From Escarpia spicata (Eukaryota; Annelida; Polychaeta; Sabellida; Siboglinidae): a stretch of DNA of 64,000 nt. Both the position numbers and the translations under genes were made by a program. The stretch covers positions 68,293,347 through 68,357,346 of the forward strand of contig OZ023209.1 in NCBI GenBank assembly GCA_963995525.1, written 5' to 3'. Shown piece by piece: positions 58,101 through 64,000 of the stretch. The notes under the pieces were generated by a model. That model saw only the letters and a list, made by a program, of their open reading frames with translations. It did no database searches and was not told where the DNA came from. Numbering within the stretch: the stretch's first letter is position 1; every line of letters begins with the position of its first letter.

Positions 58101-60683
58101 ACACATTATTGGAAACAGGAGATACTACTGGCAAAATAGATAATTTCAGAAAGAAACAAACGTTTGACAGGGACAACCAAGACACGTGATAAAGGTTGCT
58201 GACAGTTGTGGCACCCAGTATCTCTCCAAGTACATCAACGAGTCCATTGTCCTAATCATATTTTATTAAAACATCACCAAATTCTTACAAGGATACTAAA
58301 AAACATTTCCGATGTTAAATATATGGACAAAACATTTTAGTTTAAGCTGCCTTGCCTTGTGCAAACTTTGGTATAATTTGGTTATATTACAGCTGAAAAG
58401 TGCTTGACTGTCAACAATGATAGCATGCCAGTCCATGTACACAATTTTAACATATGGCACTTCTGTTAGATGACCAGTTTAAATTATTATGGCTAAAATT
58501 TGGATCATTGCGGTCGCTGCATATTTGGAGAGTCACACACTGCTATGATATTCTCAGTCATATTCGGGGTATATTTATGCAGATTCTCAATTGTTCTTGT
58601 TGTTTCAGTTAGTGTGTGGATGTTACTGTAAAAAAGGTGCTAGATACCTGATTGGTAGAAATGTGTGGACAACCTGCTTCCTATGGTGGCCAACTTTTCA
58701 CTAAAATTAGGGCTGCGTTATGGGGGGGGGGGGTGGAATCAAAATGTTGCCTGCTTGCCCATTATTGCTTATTGTGCGATCCAAGTATGATATATGCAAG
58801 TGCCATATAATTAGGAAGGACAAGTTGGAACAGCAGAAACATGTTAGTATTGGAGTTAAGAAGTACGCTTTTATAGATGTCACTTACAAAAATAGAAATG
58901 ATATAACTGAGGCGAAATTCATCTTACTGGAAGTTATTTGAAATATGTCAAAATTGTCGTGCATGATGCAGATTTAAAAGAAACTCCACGCCCCGACACA
59001 TATGCACTTTTTACACAAGCTTTCGTGGTATTCAGTATCATGGAATGTGCTTGGAATGTAGTTTTTAACCTTCACACCACCTAAATTATCACTTTATTTT
59101 CTATGCATGTCACCTAATAACTAGCTTACTAATGACTTTTAAAACCTCTTAGACGTAACGCTAACAGTATGCAATAGCTGCACAGTATTCTGATCTACAC
59201 CAGCTTCTAAATGCAGCCGAAGAACCATCACCTGTCGCTAAAATAACATTTTGGCGGTTTTCTAATTTGGGTTAAGACCACATTTAAATTTTACATTGGC
59301 GGCCATTATAACATTTCCTTCATTTCCTGCCAAATTTGTTTTACGATTTTCTTGAAAATTTCACAGCATATTTAACCTCCATTGACACAAGTGCTGTGGA
59401 AAACTCGTGAAATTCTCATACCTTTGAAATATTGGTGTGTGCTGCAAAATAGCCACTGTGCAAATACGCGAGCAACTAGCATATATTTATTGCTACCTCG
59501 TGCACAATCTAATGCAATAGTGCATTCAGTATTCACTGCTATGTCAAATTGGTCGAAAAAAATTCACACATCACACTAAAATGGTATTGTTAGGAGCACT
59601 CTTTCGGTGGGTAATGGCGGACGAATCCTTAATGTGGTCTTACCCATAATACTATAGTTGAATGGTCCACGAGTTCCCTCCAAAGTGTCGCCATCTGTTG
59701 AATAAATGGTTTATCAACTTGTCTCTGGAGTATCACCATCTGTTGAGTGGTCTATCAACTTGTCTCTGTAGTGTCACCTTCTGTTGAATGGTCCATCATC
59801 TTCTATAATAATAACAGTAAATTTTATTTGTATAGCGCCATTTATCTGGATATAAAACTTAATATTAATATACAACATTGGTGAAACACAATCATTATAA
59901 TAAAATACAAAATAAAACATTGGAGCTGAGATGTCAGTTTTACAGTTCCACATACACTCATAGCTTCTCCTCCTGGTCAATTGTGGGGACCACATAACTC
60001 GGTCCTGTGTGGGGACCACATCACTTGGTCCTTTATGGGACCAAATCTTCCGGTCCTTTATGGGACCACATCACTCGGTCCTTTGTGAGGACCACACCAC
60101 TCGGTCCTTTGTGAGAACCACCCACTCAGTCCTTTATGAAGACCATATCACTCAGTCCTTTTTTTAACCAAATCTCTAGGTTTTTTTGTAAGACCACACT
60201 ACGTGGTTCTTTGTTGTACGACATCACGTGGTGATAGTTCTACACCGATCCCGACCTCCTGCTATGTTCTTCCACACTTCAATATCTCTTCAGGCTCTCT
60301 GGCTTTATGTTGCCCTTCCTTGTTTCAGTTAAGCTAGGCTGGTTTTGGCTTTAAGGTTTAAAACAAACTATGATAATTGTAAACTTCAATATAAATAATA
60401 ATTGTTATCCACAAAGATCAACAGTTTAAATTCATAGTTTTGTCATAAAGAAAATGTTTTAAACATCTGATAATTCTGTGAATAGTTAGAAGTTGCTGTG
60501 TTTGAGGTGTGTTGTGTGTTCCAGGAGCGGAGTCTGCGTGAGTCTGAGGGGACGCGACTCAGTCAGAGACAGTTGGAGGTGGTGCGTCTAAAGGAGGCAG
60601 AGTCTCAGATGTGCCTCGAACTCACCCAACAAACCAGTTTCCTAAAGACGGAGCAGGAACGCATCCAGCAACTGCACCTACAG
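28520..60683 (+). CDS. Gene 2: coiled-coil protein, 9 exons visible, 378 aa, 3' end beyond the window
   Basis: Join 28520-28577, 32038-32149, 33173-33274, 34188-34266, 43792-43906, 46260-46444, 53086-53247, 56372-56533, 60525-60683. The sum is 1134 nt with no stop, and phases agree at all eight junctions (1, 2, 2, 0, 1, 0, 0, 0). The head (residues 1-70) is Ser/Thr/Lys/Asn rich: [19 protein letters not shown], then [13 protein letters not shown]. From about residue 74 it is heptad-like and charged: [77 protein letters not shown] and so on to the last exon. No signal peptide or membrane segment is seen. It resembles cytoskeletal, ciliary or intermediate-filament-like coiled-coil proteins in character, but I do not recognise the family and give no function. 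Introns range from 0.9 to 9.5 kb and are filled with satellites. Confidence 0.8.
29100..30345 (-). pseudogene. L2/CR1-type LINE, 5'-truncated
   Basis: Minus strand, from 30340 leftward: [12 protein letters not shown] (RT motif with first Asp), [23 protein letters not shown] (catalytic YADD), [19 protein letters not shown]. The frame at 29680-29315 follows: [38 protein letters not shown], and a final [11 protein letters not shown]. This is the L2/CR1 C-terminal order. The 3' end near 29100 reads GGCGCTAAAGATTTATTTAT followed by a TGATTATTATTA-like microsatellite, as usual for these elements. It begins mid-RT, so it is a dead insertion. Confidence 0.85.
30370..31165 (-). pseudogene. LINE C-terminal remnant carrying a 43-bp minisatellite
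   Basis: Minus strand from 31165: [16 protein letters not shown] (YG-E-W-like), [42 protein letters not shown], then repeated [14 protein letters not shown] units. It closes with REEWREIV and [10 protein letters not shown] near 30400. This is the same kind of LINE tail as at 20580-21470, though the repeated segment differs. Confidence 0.65.
30436..30790. repeat. Minisatellite, 43-bp unit, about 8 copies
   Basis: Unit GTCTTGGGCTCTCCTTGCTG, CTGTGCCCCAGGTCAGCCC, plus GTCT or AGCA. The period is not a multiple of three, so it destroys the LINE frame it grew from. Confidence 0.93.
31173..31234. repeat. Near-perfect 62-bp hairpin
   Basis: 22-nt arms are exact reverse complements: 31173-31194 and 31213-31234 (AATATTATATATTC... 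and ...GAATATATAATATT). After one mismatch, GTTA/TAAC extends the stem inward, leaving a loop of about 8 nt. Confidence 0.9.
31236..31480. repeat. Minisatellite, ~20-bp unit, about 12 copies
   Basis: Unit GAGTAGAGTGCAGGGCCTT with many substitutions (GAGTATAGTGCAG, GAGTAGATTGCAG). It starts two bases after the hairpin. Confidence 0.9.
32038..32149 (+). CDS. Gene 2 exon 2
   Basis: Acceptor TTTTTTATTCGCAG ends at 32037; donor AATGG|GTATGC at 32150. It starts with two bases of a split Gly codon and ends with two bases of another. Encodes [20 protein letters not shown] and [16 protein letters not shown], a Ser/Thr-rich head likely to be disordered. Confidence 0.75.
32265..32690. repeat. Minisatellite, 18-bp unit, about 23 copies
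   Basis: Unit CCTTCTCCCTATCCCCAG, a strongly pyrimidine-biased strand ending CAG, in intron 2 of gene 2 about 115 bp after the exon 2 donor. The six-residue frame is a by-product of the 18-bp period. Confidence 0.95.
32727..32955. repeat. Minisatellite, 20-bp unit, about 11 copies
   Basis: Unit CAGTGGCGGTCTGGAACCGT with blocks of variants (CTGTCTGG, CGGCCTGG, CTGGGACC). Confidence 0.95.
33173..33274 (+). CDS. Gene 2 exon 3 (start of coiled coil)
   Basis: Acceptor CATCATTGTGCAG ends at 33172; donor TTCCT|GTATCC at 33275. Phase 2 at both ends. Encodes [20 protein letters not shown] and [14 protein letters not shown], with clear a/d hydrophobic spacing. Confidence 0.85.
33268..33358. repeat. 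Two-copy 46-bp duplication spanning the exon 3 end and its donor
   Basis: AACTTCCTGTATCCTTCCAC at 33268 recurs at 33314, and both copies run on through ACAATGTAGGTCAG. The unit includes the last seven exon bases and the GT donor, so intron 3 begins with a second, identical donor. Confidence 0.9.
33655..33862. repeat. Minisatellite, 26-bp unit, 8 copies
   Basis: Unit TTAGTACCAGTACCGGTAGC plus CATTTG. Variants GTAACGG and CTAGTACC occur together as pairs. Confidence 0.95.
34188..34266 (+). CDS. Gene 2 exon 4
   Basis: Acceptor CTTAACACTCACCAG ends at 34187; donor CTGAGG|GTAAGG at 34267. The first base completes Leu, and the exon ends in phase 0. Encodes [20 protein letters not shown] and MLMKLR, continuing the coil after FL. 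Confidence 0.85.
36065..37195 (+). repeat. Dispersed repeat family copy B, containing a 44-bp satellite
   Basis: Left side: GGGGGCACGTGCCCCCC, GGAATTTGGTGTG, TGCAGACCTTTT, ATGGGCC and GACCGTTTGAAATGTG, the same blocks as copy A at 2215-2365. Right side ends CTGGATCCGCCCCTG. The satellite occupies the middle. Confidence 0.55.
36205..37095. repeat. Minisatellite, 44-bp unit, about 20 copies
   Basis: Unit GTGAAGTTATGGTGTCTTCC, GATATCACCACTCCAGTGGA, GCGG. Copies are more than 95% alike, with GTGAAG/GTGATG and CCGATA/CCAATA as the main variants. This is evidence of recent homogenisation. Confidence 0.96.
37870..38080 (+). mobile_element. SINE copy 2 (headless)
   Basis: TTTACTCAGCTGT, GACTACAGACAGCTGTGGAT, AACAGTCTTCGC, TCAAGATGGTGTTCG, AACAGGTCTGCC and AAAGTGCTTTGAG follow the same order as copy 1, and this copy retains the block that copy 1 lost. 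The tRNA-like head is missing. Confidence 0.7.
38085..41790. other. Unassigned intronic DNA
   Basis: AT-rich. Scattered short frames (38625-38903, 38919-39101, 39296-39514, 41515-41730) lack motifs. No exon with a phase and composition fitting gene 2 was found here; exon 4 (phase 0 end) joins exon 5 (phase 0 start) directly. Confidence 0.45.
42134..42470. repeat. Three tandem copies of a ~107-116-bp unit with an internal (AT)n
   Basis: Units start at 42134, 42241 and 42357 with AGTAACTG(A/G)CACATTAAT and end with GACAATGTAATTGCCCTTA. Length differences come from the ATATAT run. Confidence 0.9.
42447..42483. repeat. Perfect 16-bp inverted repeat, 5-nt spacer
   Basis: GACAATGTAATTGCCC, TTACA, GGGCAATTACATTGTC. 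It sits at the exact boundary between the ~110-bp repeats and the 49-bp array. A related GTAAGGGCAACTACG occurs at 42068. Confidence 0.9.
42484..43470. repeat. Minisatellite, ~49-bp unit, about 20 copies
   Basis: Unit GCTCCATAAACCAACCACAA, TTAGATGGTGATGGTCTACA, TCAAACAAT with moderate divergence. It ends about 320 bp before exon 5. Confidence 0.94.
43792..43906 (+). CDS. Gene 2 exon 5
   Basis: Acceptor TTTTTGTGTCTGCAG ends at 43791; donor AAGCAG|GTAATT at 43907. Phase 0 start, phase 1 end. Encodes [38 protein letters not shown]. The last 34 nt are the seed of the array that follows. Confidence 0.88.
43907..44822. repeat. Minisatellite, 60-bp unit, 15 copies, each containing the exon 5 end plus its splice donor
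   Basis: Unit GAATGGTGAACAAGTTCCAG, GTGGAAGCAGGTAATCACAG, CACCAACTGTAGCAAGTAAT. The first 30 nt reproduce exon 5 (AATGGTGAACAAGTTCCAG, GTGGAAGCAG) and GTAATC reproduces its donor. The long minus-strand frames here are artefacts of the 60-bp period. Confidence 0.96.
44977..46258. repeat. Compound array: ~20 copies of the exon 6 acceptor plus exon start, separated by variable (GT)n
   Basis: Unit (GT)n-TTAGAGGGCTACAAGAGAG, AGAAGTGTATCATGTC, (GT)n. The real exon 6 begins TTAG|AGGGCTACAAGCGAGAG, AAGCGGATCCTG. The GT tracts vary from a few to about 40 repeats, giving periods of 42 to about 150 bp. Confidence 0.95.
46260..46444 (+). CDS. Gene 2 exon 6
   Basis: Acceptor GTTTGTGTTAG ends at 46259; donor AGTCAG|GTATGT at 46445. 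Starts with two bases that complete Glu with exon 5, ends phase 0. Encodes [20 protein letters not shown], then [20 protein letters not shown], then [16 protein letters not shown]. Its base composition is GC-richer than the flanking array, as expected of a constrained exon. Confidence 0.9.
46693..47375. repeat. Minisatellite, ~42-bp unit, about 16 copies
   Basis: Unit GGGAGGAATCGCCCTACATT, CCAGTCCACGTCTTCCCTTA, AA. Some units carry an extra GGGA. It passes directly into the 60-bp array at about 47390 through a unit ending CTTCCCTTAAAGGCACACCA. Confidence 0.94.
47390..52420. repeat. Large minisatellite, 60-bp unit, about 83 copies
   Basis: Unit TTTATTTACATGACAGCACC, CCACTGTCCAAGTCATGTCT, GCATGTGTCATCACAAACAG. 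Variable sites are few and recurrent (CAT/CAG before GTCTGC, GCATG/GCAGG, TTTATTTACAT/TTTGTTTATAT, GACAGC/GACAAC). Edge units are more divergent than central ones. The 60-bp period leaves open frames of 1662 and 860 codons on + and 1518 on -. I do not regard any of them as a gene. Confidence 0.97.
52430..53085. other. Intronic DNA with a short TTAACTACT repeat
   Basis: 52930-52995 is a degenerate (ACTTTAACT)n tract, and TTTCAAATATAATGTTTATT is present twice (52858, 52997). Nothing coding until exon 7. Confidence 0.6.
53086..53247 (+). CDS. Gene 2 exon 7
   Basis: Acceptor GGTTGTGTTGTCAG ends at 53085; donor CTTAAG|GTCTGC at 53248. 162 nt, phase 0 at both ends. Encodes [54 protein letters not shown], a strong heptad pattern. 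Confidence 0.85.
53345..56371. repeat. Minisatellite, ~64-bp unit, ~20 copies of the exon 8 acceptor plus exon start, split by a transposon
   Basis: Unit GTGTTGTTGTTGTGTAG, GAAGAGTTATGTAACCTGAG, ACAGAAGGTGAAGGAGACTG, AGTGAGAT. The real exon 8 begins GTGTAG|GAAGAGTTACGTAACC, ATAAACAGAAAGTGAAGGAG. In the reading phase of the gene (0) the decoy units hit a TGA after 14 codons (GAG TGA). Two units lie at 53345-53461, left of the hAT-like insertion, and the rest at 55237-56371. Confidence 0.95.
53462..55236. mobile_element. Non-autonomous hAT-like transposon, 1775 bp, with 8-bp target duplication
   Basis: Left end TAGTGCTGGTTCAATA; right end TATCGAACCAGCACTA, an inverted repeat of about 16 bp with one mismatch. 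It is flanked on both sides by CCTGAGAC (53454-53461 and 55237-55244), which belongs to the tandem unit it interrupts. The right subterminal region (55050-55215) is dense in TATCGAAG/TATCGATA-type motifs, as hAT ends often are. No transposase frame. Confidence 0.88.
56372..56533 (+). CDS. Gene 2 exon 8
   Basis: Acceptor TTGTTGTTGTGTAG ends at 56371; donor ATGAGG|GTGAGT at 56534. 162 nt, phase 0. Encodes [54 protein letters not shown]. It is distinguished from the decoy copies by an open frame past the GAG and by a full-length exon with a donor. Confidence 0.88.
56843..57302. mobile_element. MITE copy 2
   Basis: TGGGTTAAGACCACATTTAA at the left and AATATGGTCTTACCCCA at the right. The body is the same as copy 1 at 2751-3204, including the CATATTTAACCTCCAT and ATTGCTACCTCGTG blocks. 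Confidence 0.85.
57305..59265. other. Unassigned intronic DNA
   Basis: AT-rich intron 8 sequence between two MITEs, with a G run at 58720-58732. The frame at 58720-58941 has no motif. Confidence 0.45.
59268..59646. mobile_element. MITE copy 3 (internally deleted)
   Basis: TGGGTTAAGACCACATTTAA at the left and AATGTGGTCTTACCCA at the right. It lacks about 60 bp around the position of AGAAAAATCCACCCAAACCT in copy 1. Flanks contain TAAT on both sides. Confidence 0.85.
59662..59800. repeat. Degenerate ~50-55-bp tandem repeat, 2.5-3 copies
   Basis: TATCAACTTGTCTCTG(G/T)AGT and CACC(A/T)TCTGTTGA(A/G)TGGT recur at 59714 and 59754 with a partial earlier copy. Confidence 0.7.
59803..59880 (-). mobile_element. 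Probable LINE 3' tail
   Basis: Minus strand: AAATGGCGCTATACAAATAA, then AATTTACTGTTATTATTATA, the GGCGCTA-TA-A plus (TTA)n ending typical of CR1/L2-like elements. It is similar in style to the end at 29100. Short, so tentative. Confidence 0.4.
59989..60235. repeat. Degenerate minisatellite, ~28-bp unit, about 8 copies
   Basis: Unit GGGACCACATCACTCGGTCC, TTTATG with drift towards both edges. Confidence 0.85.
60525..60683 (+). CDS. Gene 2 exon 9 (last visible exon)
   Basis: Acceptor GTTGTGTGTTCCAG ends at 60524. Followed by CTACAG|GCAAGTG, a GC donor with an otherwise perfect consensus. 159 nt, phase 0. Encodes [53 protein letters not shown]. Reading on gives an array-derived frame, so splicing here is the better interpretation. 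Confidence 0.85.
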
Positions 60684-60689
60684 GCAAGT

Positions 60690-61460
60690 GTCTTCCTCAT
60701 GTCAACAAGTGCACACAGGGTCTTCCTAAAGTCAACTATTGCACACAGGCAATTCCTCATATCAATAAGTGTACACAGTGTCTCGCTCATATCAACAAGT
60801 GCACACAGGTGCTTCCTCATGTCAACAAGTGCACACAGGGGCTTCCTCATGTCAACAAGTGCACACAGGGGCTTCCTCACATCAACATGTTCACACAGTA
60901 TCTTCCTCAAGTCAACAATTGCACACAGTATCTCCCTCATGTCAATAAGTGCACATAGGGGCTTCCTCCTGTCAACAAGTGCACACAGGGGCTTCATCAT
61001 GTCAATAAGTGAACACATGGGCTTCCTGATGTCAACAAGTGCACACAGGGGTTCCTCATGTCAACAAGTGCACACAGGGCTTTCCTCATGTCAACAAGTG
61101 CAAACATGGGCTTCCTTATGTCAACAAGTCCACACAGAAGCTTCCTCAACTCAACAAGTGCACACAGTGTCAACCTCAAGTAAGCAAGTGCACACAGTGT
61201 CTTCCTCATATCAATAAGTGCACACAGTATCTCCCTCATGTCAACAAGTGCACACAGAGGCTACCTCGTGTCAAAAAGTGCACAGAAGGAGCTCCCTCCT
61301 GTCAACAAGTACACACAGGCTTCCTCATGTCAACAAGTGCACACATGGATTTCCTCATGTAAACAAGTGTGCACATGGCCTTCCTCATGTCAACAAGTGC
61401 ACACAGGGGCTTCCTTGTATCAACAAGTGCAAACATGGGATACCTCATGTCAACACAGGT
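60690..61460. repeat. Minisatellite, ~30-bp unit, about 25 copies
   Basis: Unit GCTTCCTCATGTCAACAAGT, GCACACAGGG. It begins within six bases of the exon 9 donor. The multi-frame openness comes from the 30-bp period. Confidence 0.95.
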
Positions 61461-61524
61461 ATATCAAAGGTGCATCACAACATATAAATATACTAAAGCA
61501 GAAACTATTATACGTTTATTAGTT

Positions 61525-64000
61525 ATTTCTTCAGTTACGTAGCTTACCCGTCGTAGCCATATGCATCCCAGACACTGGGTCTAGTCTTCAGTTATGTAGC
61601 TTACCCATCATAGCCACATCCATCCCAGACACTTGGTCTAGTCTTCAGTTATGTAACTTACCCATCATAGCCATATGTATCCCAGACGCTTGGTCTAGTC
61701 TTCAGTTATGTAGCTTACCCGTCGTAGCCGTATCCATCCCAGACACTTGGTCTAGTCTTCAGTTATGTAGCTTACATGTCGTACCCATATCCATCACAGA
61801 CACTTGGTCTAGTCTTCAGTTATGTAGCTTACCCGTTGTAGCAATATCCATCCCAGACACTTGGTCTAGTCTTCAGTTATGTAGCTTACCCGTCGTAGCC
61901 ATATCCATCCCAGACGCTTGGTCTAGTCTTCAGTTATGTAGCTTACATGTCGTACCCATATCCATCACAGACACTTGGTCTAGTCTTCAGTTATGTAGCT
62001 TACCCGTCGTAGCAATATCCATCCCAGACACTTGGTCTAGTCTTCAGTTATGTAGCTTACCCGTCGTAGCCATATCCATCCCAGACACTTGGTCTAGTCT
62101 TCAGTTACGTAGCTTACCCGTCCTAGTCATATCCATCCCAGACACTTGGTCTAGTCTTCAGTTATGTAGCTTACCCGTCGTAGCCATATCCATCCCAGAC
62201 GCTTGGTCTAGTCTTCAGTTACGTAGCTTACCCGTCGTAGCCATATCCATCCCAGACACTTGGACTAGTCTTCAGTTACGTAGCTTACCCGTCGTAGCCA
62301 TATGCATCCCAGACACTTGGTCTAGTCTTCAGTTACGTAGCTTACCGGTCGTAGCCATATGCATCCCAGACACTTGGTCTAGTCTTCAGTTCTGTAGCTT
62401 ACCCGTCGTAGCCATATGCATCCCAGACACTTGGTCTAGTCTTCAGTTACGTAGCTTACCCGTCATAGCCATATGCATCCCAGACACTTGGTTTAGTCTT
62501 CAGTTACGTAGCTTACCCGTCGTAACCATATCCATCCCAGACACTTGGTCTAGTCTTCAGTTACGTAGCTTACCCGTCATAGCCATATCCATCCCAGACA
62601 CTTGGTCTAGTCTTCAGTTACGTAGCTTACCCGTCGTAGCCATATCCATCCCAGACACTTGGTCTAGTCTTCAGTTACGTAGCTTACCGGTCGTAGCCAT
62701 ATGCATCCCAGACACTTGGTCTAGTCTTCAGTTCTGTAGCTTACCCGTCGTAGCCATATGCATCCCAGACACTTGGTCTAGTCTTCAGTTACGTAGCTTA
62801 CCCGTCATAGCCATATGCATCCCAGACACTTGGTTTAGTCTTCAGTTACGTAGCTTACCCGTCGTAACCATATCCATCCCAGACACTTGGTCTAGTCTTC
62901 AGTTACGTAGCTTACCCGTCATAGCCATATCCATCCCAGACACTTGGTCTAGTCTTCAGTTACGTAGCTTACCCGTCGTAGCCATATCCATCCCAGACAC
63001 TTGGTCTAGTCTTCAGTTACGTAACTTACCCGTCGTAGCCATATCCATCCCAGACACTTGGTCTAGTCTTCAGTTACGTAGCTTACCCGTCCTAGTCATA
63101 TCCATCCCAGACACTTGGTCTGGTCTTCAGTTACGTAGCTTACCCGTCCTAGTCATATCCATCCCAGACACTTGGTCTAGTCTTCAGTTACGTAGCTTAC
63201 CCGTCCTAGTCATATCCATCCCAGACACTTGGTCTAGTCTTCAGTTACGTAGCTTACCCGTCCTAGTCATATCCATCCCAGACACTTGGTCTAGTCTTCA
63301 GTTACGTAGCTTACCCGTCGTAGCCATATCCATCCCAGACACTTGGACTAGTCTTCAGTTACGTAGCTTACCCGTCGTAGCCATATGCATCCCAGACACT
63401 TGGTCTAGTCTTCAGTTACGTAGCTTACCCGTCGTAGCCATATGCATCCCAGACATTTGGTCTAGTCTTCAGTTACGTAGCTTACCCGTCGTAGCCATAT
63501 GCATCCCAGACACTTGGTCTAGTCTTCAGTTACGTAGCTTACCCGCCGTAGCCATATCCATCCCAGACACTTGGTCTAGTCTTCAGTTACGTAGCTTACC
63601 CGTCGTAGCCATATCCATCCCAGACACTTGGTCTAGTCTTCAGTTACGTAGCTTACCCGTCGTAGCCATATCCATCCCAGACGCTTGGTCTAGTCTTCAG
63701 TTACGTAGCTTACCCGTCCTAGTCATATCCATCCCAGACGCTTGGTCTAGTCTTCAGTTACATAGCTTACCCGTCCTAGTCATATCCATCCCAGACGCTT
63801 GGTCTAGTCTTCAGTTACGTAGCTTACCCGTCGTAGCCATATGCATCCCAGACATTTGGTCTAGTCTTCAGTTACGTAGCTTACCCGTCGTAGCCATATC
63901 CATCCCAGACGCTTGGTCTAGTTTTCAGTTACGTAGCTTACCCGTCGTAGCCATATCCATCCCAGATGCTTGGTCTAGTCTTCAGTTACGTAGCTTACCC
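61525..64000. repeat. Large minisatellite, 57-bp unit, at least 43 copies, runs off the right edge
   Basis: Unit TTCAGTTACGTAGCTTACCC, GTCGTAGCCATATCCATCCC, AGACACTTGGTCTAGTC. Left units have TTATGTAGC, right units TTACGTAGC. Stops keep all frames short despite the period being a multiple of three. Confidence 0.97.

Noticed and set aside
60498..61217. Gene 2 continuing without a splice after 60683 into a 239-codon frame
   Set aside because: The continuation is translated 30-bp satellite (STSAHRGFLM-type repeats), and CAG|GCAAGT is a good GC donor exactly where the coiled-coil character ends.
11288..64000. CRISPR-like arrays (regular 36-60-bp repeats)
   Set aside because: Repeats are directly adjacent without unique spacers, there are no cas genes, and the DNA is eukaryotic.

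Overview
This is nuclear DNA from an invertebrate animal. The evidence is GT-AG spliced genes with small exons and multi-kilobase introns, polyadenylation-type signals, tRNA-derived SINEs, several non-LTR retrotransposon lineages, hAT-like and pogo-like DNA transposons, and very abundant micro- and minisatellites. The gene families and SINE style would fit a mollusc, another lophotrochozoan or an invertebrate deuterostome; the sequence alone does not decide. There are no operons, rRNA genes or CRISPR arrays.

Two protein genes can be assembled with matching intron phases at every junction, both on the + strand. Gene 1 (5765-17765, four exons, 207 aa) has the Cys-rich zinc-binding core and acidic tail of the protein Pinocchio (Smi21F) family. 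Its third intron-exon boundary is preceded by a 5.7-kb array of about 159 copies of a 36-bp unit, each resembling a 3' splice site. Gene 2 starts at 28520 and runs off the right edge. Nine exons (28520-60683) give 378 in-frame residues of a coiled-coil protein that I do not recognise. It has a short Ser/Lys-rich head, and its ninth exon ends at a GC donor.

Layout: 1-1.3 kb, remnants of two non-LTR retrotransposons; 1.4-5.1 kb, SINE, MITE and unassigned DNA; 5.1-17.8 kb, gene 1 with six tandem arrays; 18.1-19.65 kb, a long inverted repeat with a tRNA-like module in each arm; 20.6-31.2 kb, a graveyard of LINEs plus a degraded pogo-type transposase whose frame continues into an OTU-like motif; 28.4-64 kb, gene 2, whose introns hold most of the satellites, a 1.8-kb hAT-like element with a clean 8-bp target duplication, two MITEs and a 7.5-kb interval bounded by inverted repeats.

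The most notable pattern is that several gene 2 minisatellites were built from the gene's own splice junctions. One array repeats an exon 3' end with its donor. Two arrays repeat an acceptor with the first 29-43 nt of the exon. A two-copy duplication around a third exon's donor looks like the starting stage. The introns therefore carry dozens of decoy splice sites next to each real one. Tandem arrays make up very roughly a quarter to a third of the window and explain almost all of its long open frames.
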